From Lactifluus volemus (taxonomy: Eukaryota; Basidiomycota; Agaricomycetes; Russulales; Russulaceae), in NCBI GenBank assembly GCA_022376515.1, contig WTXI01000037.1, positions 62,001-126,000 of the forward strand: a stretch of DNA of 64,000 bases. The letters run 5' to 3'. Shown here piece by piece: positions 47,677 to 56,949 of this stretch. Below the pieces are notes generated by a model, which saw nothing but the letters and a program-made list of their open reading frames with translations, was not told the origin of the DNA and made no database searches. A program made the position numbers and the translations under genes. Every line of letters starts with the position of its first letter. Position 1 is the stretch's first letter.

Positions 47677-49014
47677 TTGTCGGTTCATCTTGATGGGTCC
47701 TCATCAATGCTCTCCATTTCTGTTTTGCTAGCACCTGTCTTTGTAGCCATTTCCCATCCCTCCCGGTGATTTCCACCTTCCCGCAGCAGCTCTCTACCGA
47801 ATATTACATGGCCAGGTGTGCCAGCAGTAGACGCCTGCCACTTTTTACGCCCGACTACCCCGGTGTCAGTCCATAACGCGCAACGACAACCTTCGTCTAT
47901 ACTTCTCTTCGCCTGAGGCACCAAAGTGCGGGCCACCTGAGTATCGTACATCATAATACAAGCAGCCGATCTCCTTGGCGAACTGGTGGCGGACCCCTGG
48001 GCCGAGTTTTTAACTATTCCATAATCCGGCTGCCTGAGGAATGTAAACCGTACCGTGTTCGTGTCCTTGTCATTTTCTTGTTCCCATCATCACTATGTTG
48101 ATCATGCCATCATACGTTGGAGAGCTCATGATCGAGGTCATAATTAAAGGGGATCACAAGATTCTTTTGGCCTGCCAGAGGGTAAATAACCAGCGGCGGT
48201 TGTCCCTCGACTCGTTTGCTATATCAAGTACTTCACGTTTGCCTCATGCTCGACGTCATCAGTAGGGATGCTCTCTTTTTGCGGTGATAGTCGACCAAAC
48301 ATTCTGCGAGGGAATAGCCGAATGGCCCCAGAGACTGCACCATCCTGGAGAGAAGTTGTATGGTCTGGCGCCGGAGTTGTAACGCATAAAGCGTCACGTG
48401 ACGTCCCCGTCGCCATCACCTTACTCGCATTTCTGACCTGGTAGTCGAGCACTCGAATCACTGGGAGTTTGATGATCTCCTCTTTCTTTTGTGCATCCAG
48501 TCGAAGCTCCGGGAGCACGTGGTGAGAGCTGGGAGTTGCCAGTGAGTGATCTCGGTAAGCTTTTGGATATTTCTATCAGACTCTGCTCGTAAGCATGTAT
48601 CCGTGGTCTTCCGGGGGGAAGGGGAATCCTTTTCGACGACAATGGTTCTTCTCCTGTTCGCGTGCCAAGAAATGATGATGGTTGATAGGGTGGGAGTTGC
48701 GGGAGTGAGATAGCGATCGCGGACCACTTGGAACAGCAGGCACTATGATGACAAGGGTGGAAGTTTTGTAACGGGGCGAGATCACACTGGCATTAGCGTC
48801 CAGCATGCAGGGACGGTGGCCACATTATATTCATCTGTAAAGGCGTATTCAGTAAGAAATTGGGCGGGAGACAACCAGTTGGGGAAACGTCGCGATGTCA
48901 TGCAGTCAATTATTTTCGTCTAAGCGCCCGGGTTGACAAAAGAACAGGCACTGCTCCCAGAGCCTGCCGTATAAATTCCGTTGATGGGGTCACTGACTCC
49001 TGGGCCTCATCTCC
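47677..49014. other. spacer M - heme peroxidase
   Basis: From about 47795 to 47965 the 3' array motif is inverted (TATTACATGGCCAGGTG.., GAGTATCGTACATCATAATAC). 48125-48290 is a + strand relic of the second F-box subfamily (KILLACQRVNNQRRLSL; inverse of 15400-15480), and 48404-48530 matches the window start. The GATCACACTGG block at 48770-48800 precedes the peroxidase, so that gene may use an array-derived promoter. Confidence 0.5.
48140..48290 (+). pseudogene. fragment of a second F-box subfamily gene
   Basis: Plus-strand text GDHKILLACQRVNNQRRLSL is followed by DSFAI and a broken frame. It is the inverted counterpart of the tail of the F-box relic at 15400-15480. Only the 3' end of the gene is present. 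Confidence 0.45.
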
Positions 49015-50183
49015 ATGGTACTCATCATCACGGCCCTGCGCCGCATTGGACGTGGCATCACCTTGTCAATCCTTGAGTTTTGCTTCCTAGTCTACCTCTT
49101 CTCCTGGGACATTTCCCTCACACTCATAAATGTGCTTAGTTTCAACCGCAAGGTCGGTAGGGTGACGCCCAAGGGGCACGCAGGAGAAGGTGGTATTTGG
49201 CCAGAATATATCCCTCCACAACACGGTGACAGTCGCTGTTCATGCCCCGCGCTAAACGCGATGGCCAATCACGGTTCGTCCTCTTTCGCCTGAAGTTTTT
49301 AGCAAAGTTATATCTCACCTGCTCTAGGTATCATCTCACGAGACGGACGCAACATCTCCTTCCGAGAGGTGTCTCAAATGGTCCGCGCAACTTACAACTT
49401 TTCTCCTACTCTCAGCCTCATCGTGCCGCGCTACATGGCGCGCATCTTGAACCGCTCTTACGATACTGGGCGCTTCAATCTCTCAGACATTGATGTACAC
49501 AACGGCTTTGAGCATGATGCCTCTCTCGTCCGTATGTTGTCCATAAAGTCCCTCCAATTCCTAACTCACTTGACCAACCCCGCCTCTCCCCCCTCGTTAC
49601 GGAACAACAATATAGGACGTGACACGCATCACCAAAGCGACCAGGGTCTGCCGGACGGCCAGTTGGTAGCCTCATTGCTCAAGTGCGCCACTGGCCCGCC
49701 GCCCCGGGTCCAAGCGACAGAATCGGACCCGCCTCTGCCTCCGAGCCACTCGCTCTACTCCACCGTCGCAGCGCAAGTCACGAACGCTATAGTCAACTTT
49801 GATATGAATCGCACCTTGACCCCACGCGATCTCTCCCGGCGTCTAGGTGCTCGTCGTCATGAATGCAGGAGCGATAACGAACAGTACTCGCTCGACTACA
49901 GGCACAAAATAGCTGGCTCAGCCAAGTTCGTCTCCTAATTTTCTTCTCTTATCCACGTCATCATTATCTCTTTTTCGTGGGCAGAGGGTCAGCATTGTTG
50001 CACATCTTTGGTGGGTGTGTGCCCGACCTATACACCTTCTTGGCCGAGGAACGTCTCCCTAATGGCTGGGAATCGCGTGTCCGTGATCAGATGGGTCTCA
50101 CCATGTTCACGTTCAACCGTACCGCTTTCCGCATTGAGCTCGGTGTTGAAGAGGAAGTCAATCAGCCATCGACTCTTGTGTAA
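49015..50183 (+). CDS. heme-thiolate peroxidase (chloroperoxidase / unspecific peroxygenase-like)
   Basis: Belongs to the Peroxidase_2 family of heme-thiolate enzymes, which use H2O2 to oxidise or oxygenate organic substrates. Four exons, 49015-49273, 49328-49531, 49616-49925 and 49985-50183, give 323 aa; donors are GTTCGT, GTATGT and GTTCGT and all junctions keep frame. Cys77 in SCPALNAMANHG is the expected axial heme ligand (the textbook motif is PCP; here the first residue is Ser). EHD at residues 148-150, in NGFEHDASL, is the conserved motif near the heme. The C-terminal part has HIFGG, EERLPNGWESR and GLTMFTFN, typical of this subgroup. Residues 15-35 are hydrophobic and could be a membrane anchor rather than a cleaved signal. 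The gene is intact and sits between F-box copies M and N on the same strand. The substrate cannot be told from sequence. Confidence 0.88.
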
Positions 50184-51084
50184 CATGGAGCATATCAAGT
50201 CAGATCTACTCTTCTAATTTTGTTCTTTTTCCTCAACGGACCCCTGTTGTTAAGTAGTTTGATCGTGCCGACTAATCCGCACCATCTTGTCCTCTCTCCT
50301 ACATGCCACATAACTTGAAAACAGTGCCAGTGACACCTGCGTGAAAACGAGAAATGATGATAGTGAGTGTGTTGCCTTCTCGGTTTCTCCGTACCCCACA
50401 CTACCTGTGCGACCGCTCCTCTCAGATTTTCTGTGGCTGCAGTATACTGCGTATTGCTCAGTCGTTGCTGTGTCCCGTCCTCGAGCGCGCGAACTTGAAC
50501 GACCTTTATTTCCCACGATTCTAAGTCAGCAAATACCTCATAACGTGTTTTGATTGTCGAACTTGGCGTCGACTTGTGGACAGAATCGCATGTTAATATT
50601 CGGGAGAGTACGGTCCCTACCTCTATGCCGTAAAAATGGCTGTTGAGCGTGACCAGTAAGCGCCCATCGGCCTCGAGAAGTACCCCTATTGCTGCTCATC
50701 GCGGCAGAATGTTGGCCTCTATCGCCGCAAAAATGGGATGACATGTTCTTATGGGCACTGGCCGCTGGCAAAAGCCTGGCATGGCCAGTGCACGTGCATC
50801 ATGATCATGTGACATGCACTGAGTGCAAACTCGACCGTAATTGAAAGCATTTGCGCCTTGCGCCTTGCGGCTGTGACATCCCTCACGTAATTGTCAACAT
50901 CTCTGTCGAGGAGTTCTCTTTCTCGCAGGTACGTCCAGATCCTGATCCCTCACTGCAATAACAGTCTAACCTAACCTCTGTGCTTGCTAAGTTGAATTTC
51001 GAGCTACTAGCAGTCACACTCGACAGCCCATTAACTATCCATCGTTTTAAGGAAAAAGAGTTACTAGGGAAAGGACAGGTCATT
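50184..51084. other. spacer heme peroxidase - N
   Basis: It starts directly after the peroxidase stop with the array promoter text (TCAAGTCAGATCT..), then the leader of N with CACGTG at 50791-50796 and the leader intron. The peroxidase exons thus replace the companion relic of a normal unit. No other gene. Confidence 0.5.
50929..50991 (+). other. leader (5' UTR) intron of copy N
   Basis: Donor CGCAG|GTACGT, two CTAAC branch candidates and acceptor GCTAAG give a 63-nt intron, 93 nt before the ATG. It matches the leader intron of copy A in position and sequence. Confidence 0.6.
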
Positions 51085-52580
51085 ATGCGTGATCGGAAGG
51101 CGAGTATTGATCAAAGACGACCAGGTACGTCTCATGACCATAGGTCGTGGCTGAAGCAACCACTCACTTGGATCGAGTAGGCCTCATTTCTTTCCCGATC
51201 GGATCCCTCCCTGACGACGTCCTCCTGGACATCTTCGACTTCTGTCAAATGCCTTCGTACAAGTCCCCTCGATGGTGGCAAGCACTGGTGCATGTATGCC
51301 GAAGGTGGAGATACATTGTGTTTGAATCACCACTTCGTCTTCATCTGCAACTTAAATGCAATGCGAACACACCCATGAAGAAGATGCTAGATGTCTGGCC
51401 ACGTAGCTTTCCTATCCTCATAAAGGAATCGAGATTGCTACTCCCTCTGGATGGGGCGAACATTATTTCCGCGCTCGAGCATCACGATCGCGTGTCCGAA
51501 ATCGATATCTCTACAATAAGTACTCAATTGGAGCGACTCTACGAAGTGATGAAGATGCCGTGTCCAGTTTTGACACGTCTTCGCCTTCTTACTCGGGACT
51601 CGGCACCAGTGCTTCGCGATAACTTTTTGGGTGGATCTGCCCCGCTTCTAAAGGAGCTCATCTTGGTTGGTATTCCATTTCCGGCACTACCAAAATTTCT
51701 TCCATTCTGTCATGATCTTGTCGTTGTTAAACTCTGGAGGATGCCCAATACCGGTTACATTTCACCCGAAGCTATAGCCACAGCCCTATCCGCGTTGACT
51801 AACCTTAAATTCGTTGAAATTGGATTTGAATCCCCAGATTCTCGTCCTGAGCCAAAAAATAGACCTCCCTCTTCATTGATACGCGTTGTCCTCCCCGCTC
51901 TCACCGGTTTGGGTTTTCGCGGCGCTAGCGAGTACTTTGAGGATCTTGTGGCTCGCATCGACACTCCTGCTATTATTTACCTCTCCACACAGTTCTTCAG
52001 TCAGCTTGATTTTGACATTCCCCATTTCCTTCAGTTTATCGGTCGTACACAGATCCTCGCGTCCTTTGAGGAAGCGAATCTGAACTTTGCCGATGAAAGT
52101 ATGAAGATCCGCTTTGGTCATCGTGATCCGCCGGGAGGGAAGCAATTTCGGATCATTCTAGCTATCACGATATCGTGCCATGCGTTGGATTGGCAAGTTC
52201 GGTGTCTAGCTCAAATATGCGGCAAGATTTCGCCTTTCTTATCCAATGTAGAACGGCTTCTCATCACTACCAGTTCCTTTGACCCCGAGAGGACAACTAA
52301 TTTTCCAGATTGGAAAGACTATGTGGATAACCCCCGATGGCTAGAGATCTTCCATGCATTTTCGGCTTTGCAGCACATGCATATACCACCCAGACTGGAT
52401 GGGATTATTGCGTCTGCGCTGCTAGAGCTCATTGGAGAAAGGGCCATGGATGCATTACCTATGCTACACCATATCTACCTACATCCCAGCTCTGCATCCA
52501 TACCGCAAACTATACAGCCATTCATTTCCTCCCGCCAGTGTTCTAACCCTGTCACGGTCCATATAACAGAAACAGACTGA
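51085..52580 (+). CDS. F-box/LRR-like protein, array copy N
   Basis: Last F-box gene of the array; likely SCF substrate adaptor. Exon 1 is 51085-51124 (MRDRKASIDQRRP), intron 51125-51180 and exon 2 51181-52580, giving 479 aa. Three residues (RVT) in front of IGSLPD are deleted, so the text reads SFPIGSLPDDVLLDIFDFCQ. Variable strands include PLLKELILVGIPFPALP, VVVKLWRM and IYLSTQFFSQLDFD. The C-terminus is HITETD, as in M. The leader intron is 50929-50991 (CAG|GTACGT..CTAAC..CTAAG), and CACGTG lies at 50791-50796. Its 3' flank was duplicated together with the neighbouring acyl-CoA oxidase gene. Confidence 0.84.
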
Positions 52581-53092
52581 TTGTCAGGAGTGTGGGTTAA
52601 TGTTGATGGGCTCTCATCGATGCTCTCCACTTCTTACCTGTCATTATAAGTTTATAACCATACCTCACCCCTCTCAGTGATTTCTACTTCCCCACAGCAG
52701 CCCTCTGCTGCTTCTTGTAATTTGATGTATGATAATCAGGTGGCCTGCACTCAGGCCAGGATAAATATAGATCAAGGCTGCCATTGTGTTTTATGGACTG
52801 ACACCAGGGCGGAGTCGGGCATAAACAGCCGTCCACTGCTAGTACAATTGGGCATGTAATATTCGGTTGATCACCTCGGCGAACTACTGTAGTTATTAGT
52901 TAGCAGATCCTCTACAAAACATTGAAGATGCTTTGCCGTGGCGCAAGGTAGTATACGTTCCTCCTCATCCTTATCGTCCAATTACTCAGATAGGCCCTTA
53001 AAGACTAGCCTATCAAGGGGGAAAACGAACTCGGACCCTACGACACGAAAAATCAAGAATATGGATATGAAAAGCTTTGGAAATGTAGAAGT
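52581..53092. other. convergent spacer N - acyl-CoA oxidase copy 1
   Basis: It holds the 3' UTR of N (TTTGATGTATGATAATCAGG at about 52721) and the 3' end of the oxidase on the opposite strand. It is part of the duplicated segment. No gene. Confidence 0.5.
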
Positions 53093-55310
53093 TCATAGCA
53101 TGGACCGAACGCTCCGCTGAGGCTCTGCTTGCAGTGATGTTGGCGAGGTATTCAAGTTGCTCTTGAGAGGTGGCCTGAAAATTCCAGAACTCCATGCGCT
53201 GCTCGTCTCGCCAAACGTCTGAAGGCCAGAGACGAACTGCTTCCACTTCTCATCTGAGACGATCGGCGCCACGATATATGCCTCGACGTCCATTCGCGTG
53301 AGGTACTCCTCTAAATGCGGGAAGACAGCCTCGATCGCACGCGCCTCGCGCTCCCGCAGCTCTGTTCGTGTCATCCCAAGCCGCTCGACATACCATGCTT
53401 CATCCTGCAGCACTGATGCAGCCTCGAACAAGTCGAGAAGCGGGCCATCAACATGCATCGTCCGCGCGGCATCGTATGATATTCGATGACCGATCGCCTG
53501 TATGAGTGGCAGGGAGCGCGGAAGGATCTCTCGATTATACCTTTCACTGCGATGGCTACCCGCTGACGCGAGAGAGGCGCGAAGCTCAGAGAAGAGCCCC
53601 TTTTCGTGCTGCGCGAGGAGACTATCGGGGTAGCGTGGGGGCTCGAATGCGTAGCGTCCGAGAAGTAGCTCTGATGTGAGGCCTATATAGTACGAGGATG
53701 ATGTCACGAGAATTTCCAAGGGCGTCGGAAGATACTCACGGATAGATATGCCCAATAAGTCACCCTCAGCAATGGCAATACCACGTATGTCAGACTGTTG
53801 GAAGAAGTTGTGTGAGTACTAGTAGCATCCAGTTAGGTCGAGAAAAGGCTACATACGTGCACCGCAGGAAACTGGTTTGCTTCAAAGAGACCCTGTGCTC
53901 CGCACCTGTCCCCAAGCGTCAAATTTGCAGCCTGGGCTGTTGGGATCAACGCCACCTTATGCACTGTCGCAACTGCGTGGCGCACACGTGGGTCAATAGC
54001 TGGATCCATAAACCATGCGACCGTCTGCTTGTGCATTGCCTCTAAAACGAACGCATGTGCGAGTGCCACCAGGATTGGTTGTTTTTGAGTCTGGAAGGAA
54101 ATGATCGGCTTGGATATCCCATTTGCATCGATGACATGTCGCCGCTGGCTGTAGCGTGTGGCAATGTAAGATGCAACCTGCAATGAAGGCAGGCCGAGGG
54201 AGCCCAGCGCGATCGTGCCAACAGCAACACGATAAATATTGCTGAAAAATGAAGCACGTGGATTTCTAGGTTTCTTGATGCTTCCAAGAAGGGCCGTTGG
54301 TGGTATTCTCGCATGATTGAAGTATGTCAGACAGTGGTTGACAGGCCGTGAGCCACCACGTGGAGGTAGAACCCTGAAGACGATACTCAGTTTACGGCAA
54401 GTGGGATATGGTGAGAGATCATGGCATACTTGACTTTGACCCCTGGAGTCATTGACTGGCCGTCATGTAGTTGAAACACGTATGGCTTTATGCCATGATC
54501 CTCTCCACCAACAATGGTTCGTGCGAATACGATAGAGATACAAGAAAAGCCGGGGACAACTGGTGATGTCGGTGGCATATACCTGAAAATAGCAATCGTC
54601 ATTAGCCATATTGAGTATCCTTGGCGTTATGGAAGCACACTTGGCCGCTCGCTCAATTGGCGTATGGATGTCAAACCACCCATCTGGTAGCAACGTTGCT
54701 GTCGTCTCCATGTGTATCACGTCGAGACCATGTCCAATCTCTGTCAAGCAGTACTGTGCCCTGTGAGAAATTAGATTATAACACGATCCTGGATGGGAGT
54801 ACGACGACGGCGCTTACGAGACTTCGAAATCCAACACGCGCTGGAGAAGGGGCGCGAGACTAGGTTGTTTAGGTAGATACGTTGCCAAGGTTCCAGCGCA
54901 GAGGTTATATTGAATTGTGAGGAGTGTTGCGGCGGCTCCATCAATGCACGCTATCGGGTCAGTATGTAAATCCCAGAACTTGGGAGAAAGAAAGAGTACA
55001 TCTTCTACAGTCAGGGCTTTGATTGGAAATCAGGTATAGGACAACGATTATAGACTTGTTATACACGTACCATATGCCTTTCCAATTGCTCTCGCACGCT
55101 CATACGAGAGCTTGGTTCGGTCAGAAATGGAGAGACCGTCGGCTCGTTGGGTGAAAAGGACGGACTGAGCAAGTTCTTGAGTTGGTCTCCGAGTCATACT
55201 CCACAACGGCGAAAGTGAGGCGGTGGATTCGTCTCCTTTACATGGTGTTTTAATATACCAGAGGTTTGTAATCCATCAGAGGTTCGTAATGTCATGGCCT
55301 GACAGCCGCG
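52600..55310. repeat. duplicated segment: F-box 3' flank plus acyl-CoA oxidase, copy 1
   Basis: The segment from the 3' UTR of F-box copy N to about 110 bp upstream of the oxidase start is repeated at 56.95-59.62 kb. Shared outside the genes are CTCTCCACTTCT.., the TTTTGATGTAxGATAATCAGG block and TGGACTGACACC. The duplication therefore joined an F-box tail to the oxidase gene. Confidence 0.8.
53093..55197 (-). CDS. acyl-CoA oxidase-like flavoprotein, copy 1
   Basis: Expected to catalyse FAD-dependent alpha,beta-dehydrogenation of an acyl-CoA with O2 as acceptor, as in peroxisomal beta-oxidation. Seven exons on the minus strand: 55197-55071, 55016-54818, 54760-54641, 54582-54430, 54373-53857, 53794-53740 and 53682-53093. 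They total 1761 nt (586 aa) and all junctions are in frame. Landmarks in order: KFWDLHTDPI; CLTEIGHGLDVIHMETTATL (middle-domain, flavin-contact type motif); LPPRGGSRPVNHCLTYFNH; RCGAQGLFEANQ; IAIAEGDLLGISIRLTSELL, where the Glu of AEGD matches the place of the catalytic base in the family. The protein is shorter than the roughly 650-700 aa peroxisomal enzymes. It ends RSML, which lacks the basic residue of a canonical PTS1. Start is the ATG of MTRRPTQELA; the ATG 17 codons further upstream is followed directly by TAA in this copy. Confidence 0.84.
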
Positions 55311-56949
55311 ATGGATGCCGTGGTGCAAGTTATATGTAGCTAGAAGCTCCACCGTGACGTTTTCCCCACATGACAGCATAAAACCGCCGCATGATGGGCA
55401 ATTAACAATAATCTCAAATGAGCATCCTGTTTCTATTTTTCTTGCCTCAATTTCCTATTGTACGAGCTCCTGGGAGTGAGGGTGTAGACTGGGCGGCGGA
55501 GGGGGAGGGTGGGTATGAGAAATTCGAACGATCTCGATCCGACAATGGGTTGGGAGCCGTTGGAAGAGGAGAGGAAGGAGTAGTAGCTTCGGATATGGAT
55601 ACGGATGGGATTTTGGTGAGTAGGTTTGGTGAAAGACGTGATGAGCCTGCTGCAGGTGGTGTAGATTTCTTGAGTTGGTCGAGGCTGTTTCTAGGTGGTA
55701 GTGGTTTGGACTTCTTTTGAGAGGAGCCGGTTAAGGCAGGAGAGAGGGACAGGCACCGGGACAACGAGAACGCGGCGTAGAGACAAAACGGGATGAAATA
55801 TAGATCGATTGAGAAAAGAAGAGTGAGAACGAGACTGAATTCTTAAGCAAACAAAGTGATCCAAATCAACAAATGATAATTGAAGATATGTCACGATCGG
55901 GACGTCTAAATCGGGTTGCGGTTGAGGGCCGGCGCGACGCGAAGTTGGCAATCGAAAAATGAGTTAGCCGACCTTACATTAACTTACCTTCCCGGAAGTG
56001 GACCAGAACCGACAATGGACTCTCGAATTCAATTTTCACTTGTACATCAACGATTGTCGCATTCTTTGAGCATCTCTAAGCATTTCAAGTTGGACGGCCA
56101 CGCGAATGCCGTCACATCCCTTGGTGTTGCAGGCTTGGCTCCGATCCAAAGCATGACGGTGTTTTGAAAACTTCATTGGTGTGATCATATACTACTCTCG
56201 CTTCGTTTCTGAATCTATTGCGATTTCCCCTCATCATCCACCCTGACCTCCCATTCCTGTCCGTGATGGAGGCCAAATCCTATGACTTGGGCCTGCCACC
56301 TTGCCCCCCCCTTCCCCCTTGGTCGCTTGCTTTAACGACCACTTCATCGGCCCGGAGGAGAAACGGAAACTCAAGGATCACCCACCCCTCCGAGTCGGGC
56401 AGACCGCAGACATCCGAAATTGAATGCCTGGGAAGACCGCCTGACTCACGAGACCTTTGACCTTCTGGACTCGGTCATGATAAATGGCATAAGCGGACTA
56501 GTACTGACATTGTTCGCATCAGTTACGCCTATGAGATTTCACCCCCATCATCCTCTGGGTCCGCATGATGCCCACATCTCTCAATGGTTACGACAGTATT
56601 GAGTGTGGTTTCCAAGTGCCTGAATCCGCTAAAAGAACACAATATTTCCGATATCAGAAGTCGAGATCCATGAGGTGCTCATTTACTCCCAAGTCTTGTG
56701 ATGGTGAAAAGCGACAGCGCGAGGACGATGTCAGTGTGATGACTCAGGTGCGCTAATTGCCAGTGTAGAAGTGGAGGCACTTGAAGGTCACCGAATAGAT
56801 TCATGCACGGCCTCACCTTTTTTTCTTTATGATGTAAGGTGGACCTCCTGCCTACCTTCGGATTCGCCCTGATGTCGACGGAGCATCCCACAGTTACGTA
56901 ACTGACATTCGTGCAATTGATCCGCGTCGTGCCAACTTGCAACTGGTTC
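55311..56949. other. unique spacer between the two oxidase duplicates
   Basis: Contains the Ser/Pro-rich minus-strand fragment at 55447-55764 and, at about 56300-56600, plus-strand pieces in alternate frames (FNDHFIGPEEKRKLKDHPPL, LNAWEDRLTHETFDLLDSV) that look like decayed coding sequence of an unrecognised protein. An 8-C run lies at about 56305. Not part of the duplication. Confidence 0.4.
55447..55764 (-). pseudogene. Ser/Pro-rich coding fragment, unrecognised
   Basis: The minus-strand reading is open for 105 codons without an ATG, with KKSKPLPPRNSLDQLKKS, SSRLSPNLLTKIPSVSIS and PSPSAAQSTPSLPGARTIGN. Such low-complexity text is common at fungal protein N-termini. The pyrimidine-rich stretch upstream (55800-55850 on the minus strand) could be a promoter remnant. 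A broken 5' end of a gene, or chance; family unknown. Confidence 0.3.

Larger units (their letters stand above)
1485..52580 (+). repeat. tandem array of 14 F-box units (about 2.3-5.5 kb spacing)
   Basis: The same unit recurs head to tail: promoter and leader with CACGTG or a close variant, leader intron, short exon 1, 55-62 nt intron, 1.4 kb exon, 3' UTR with the motif TTTTGATGTACGATAATC, and then a decayed minus-strand ORF block. Copies start at 1485, 5233, 9124, 12947, 18454, 22311, 25706, 29719, 33749, 37147, 39943, 42956, 46157 and 51085. Spacing is mostly 3-4 kb. It is longer where foreign sequence sits in the unit: D-E with about 2 kb of unique DNA, and M-N with the heme peroxidase. Intergenic parts are as alignable as the genes, so the array grew by whole-unit duplication. 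Confidence 0.9.
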
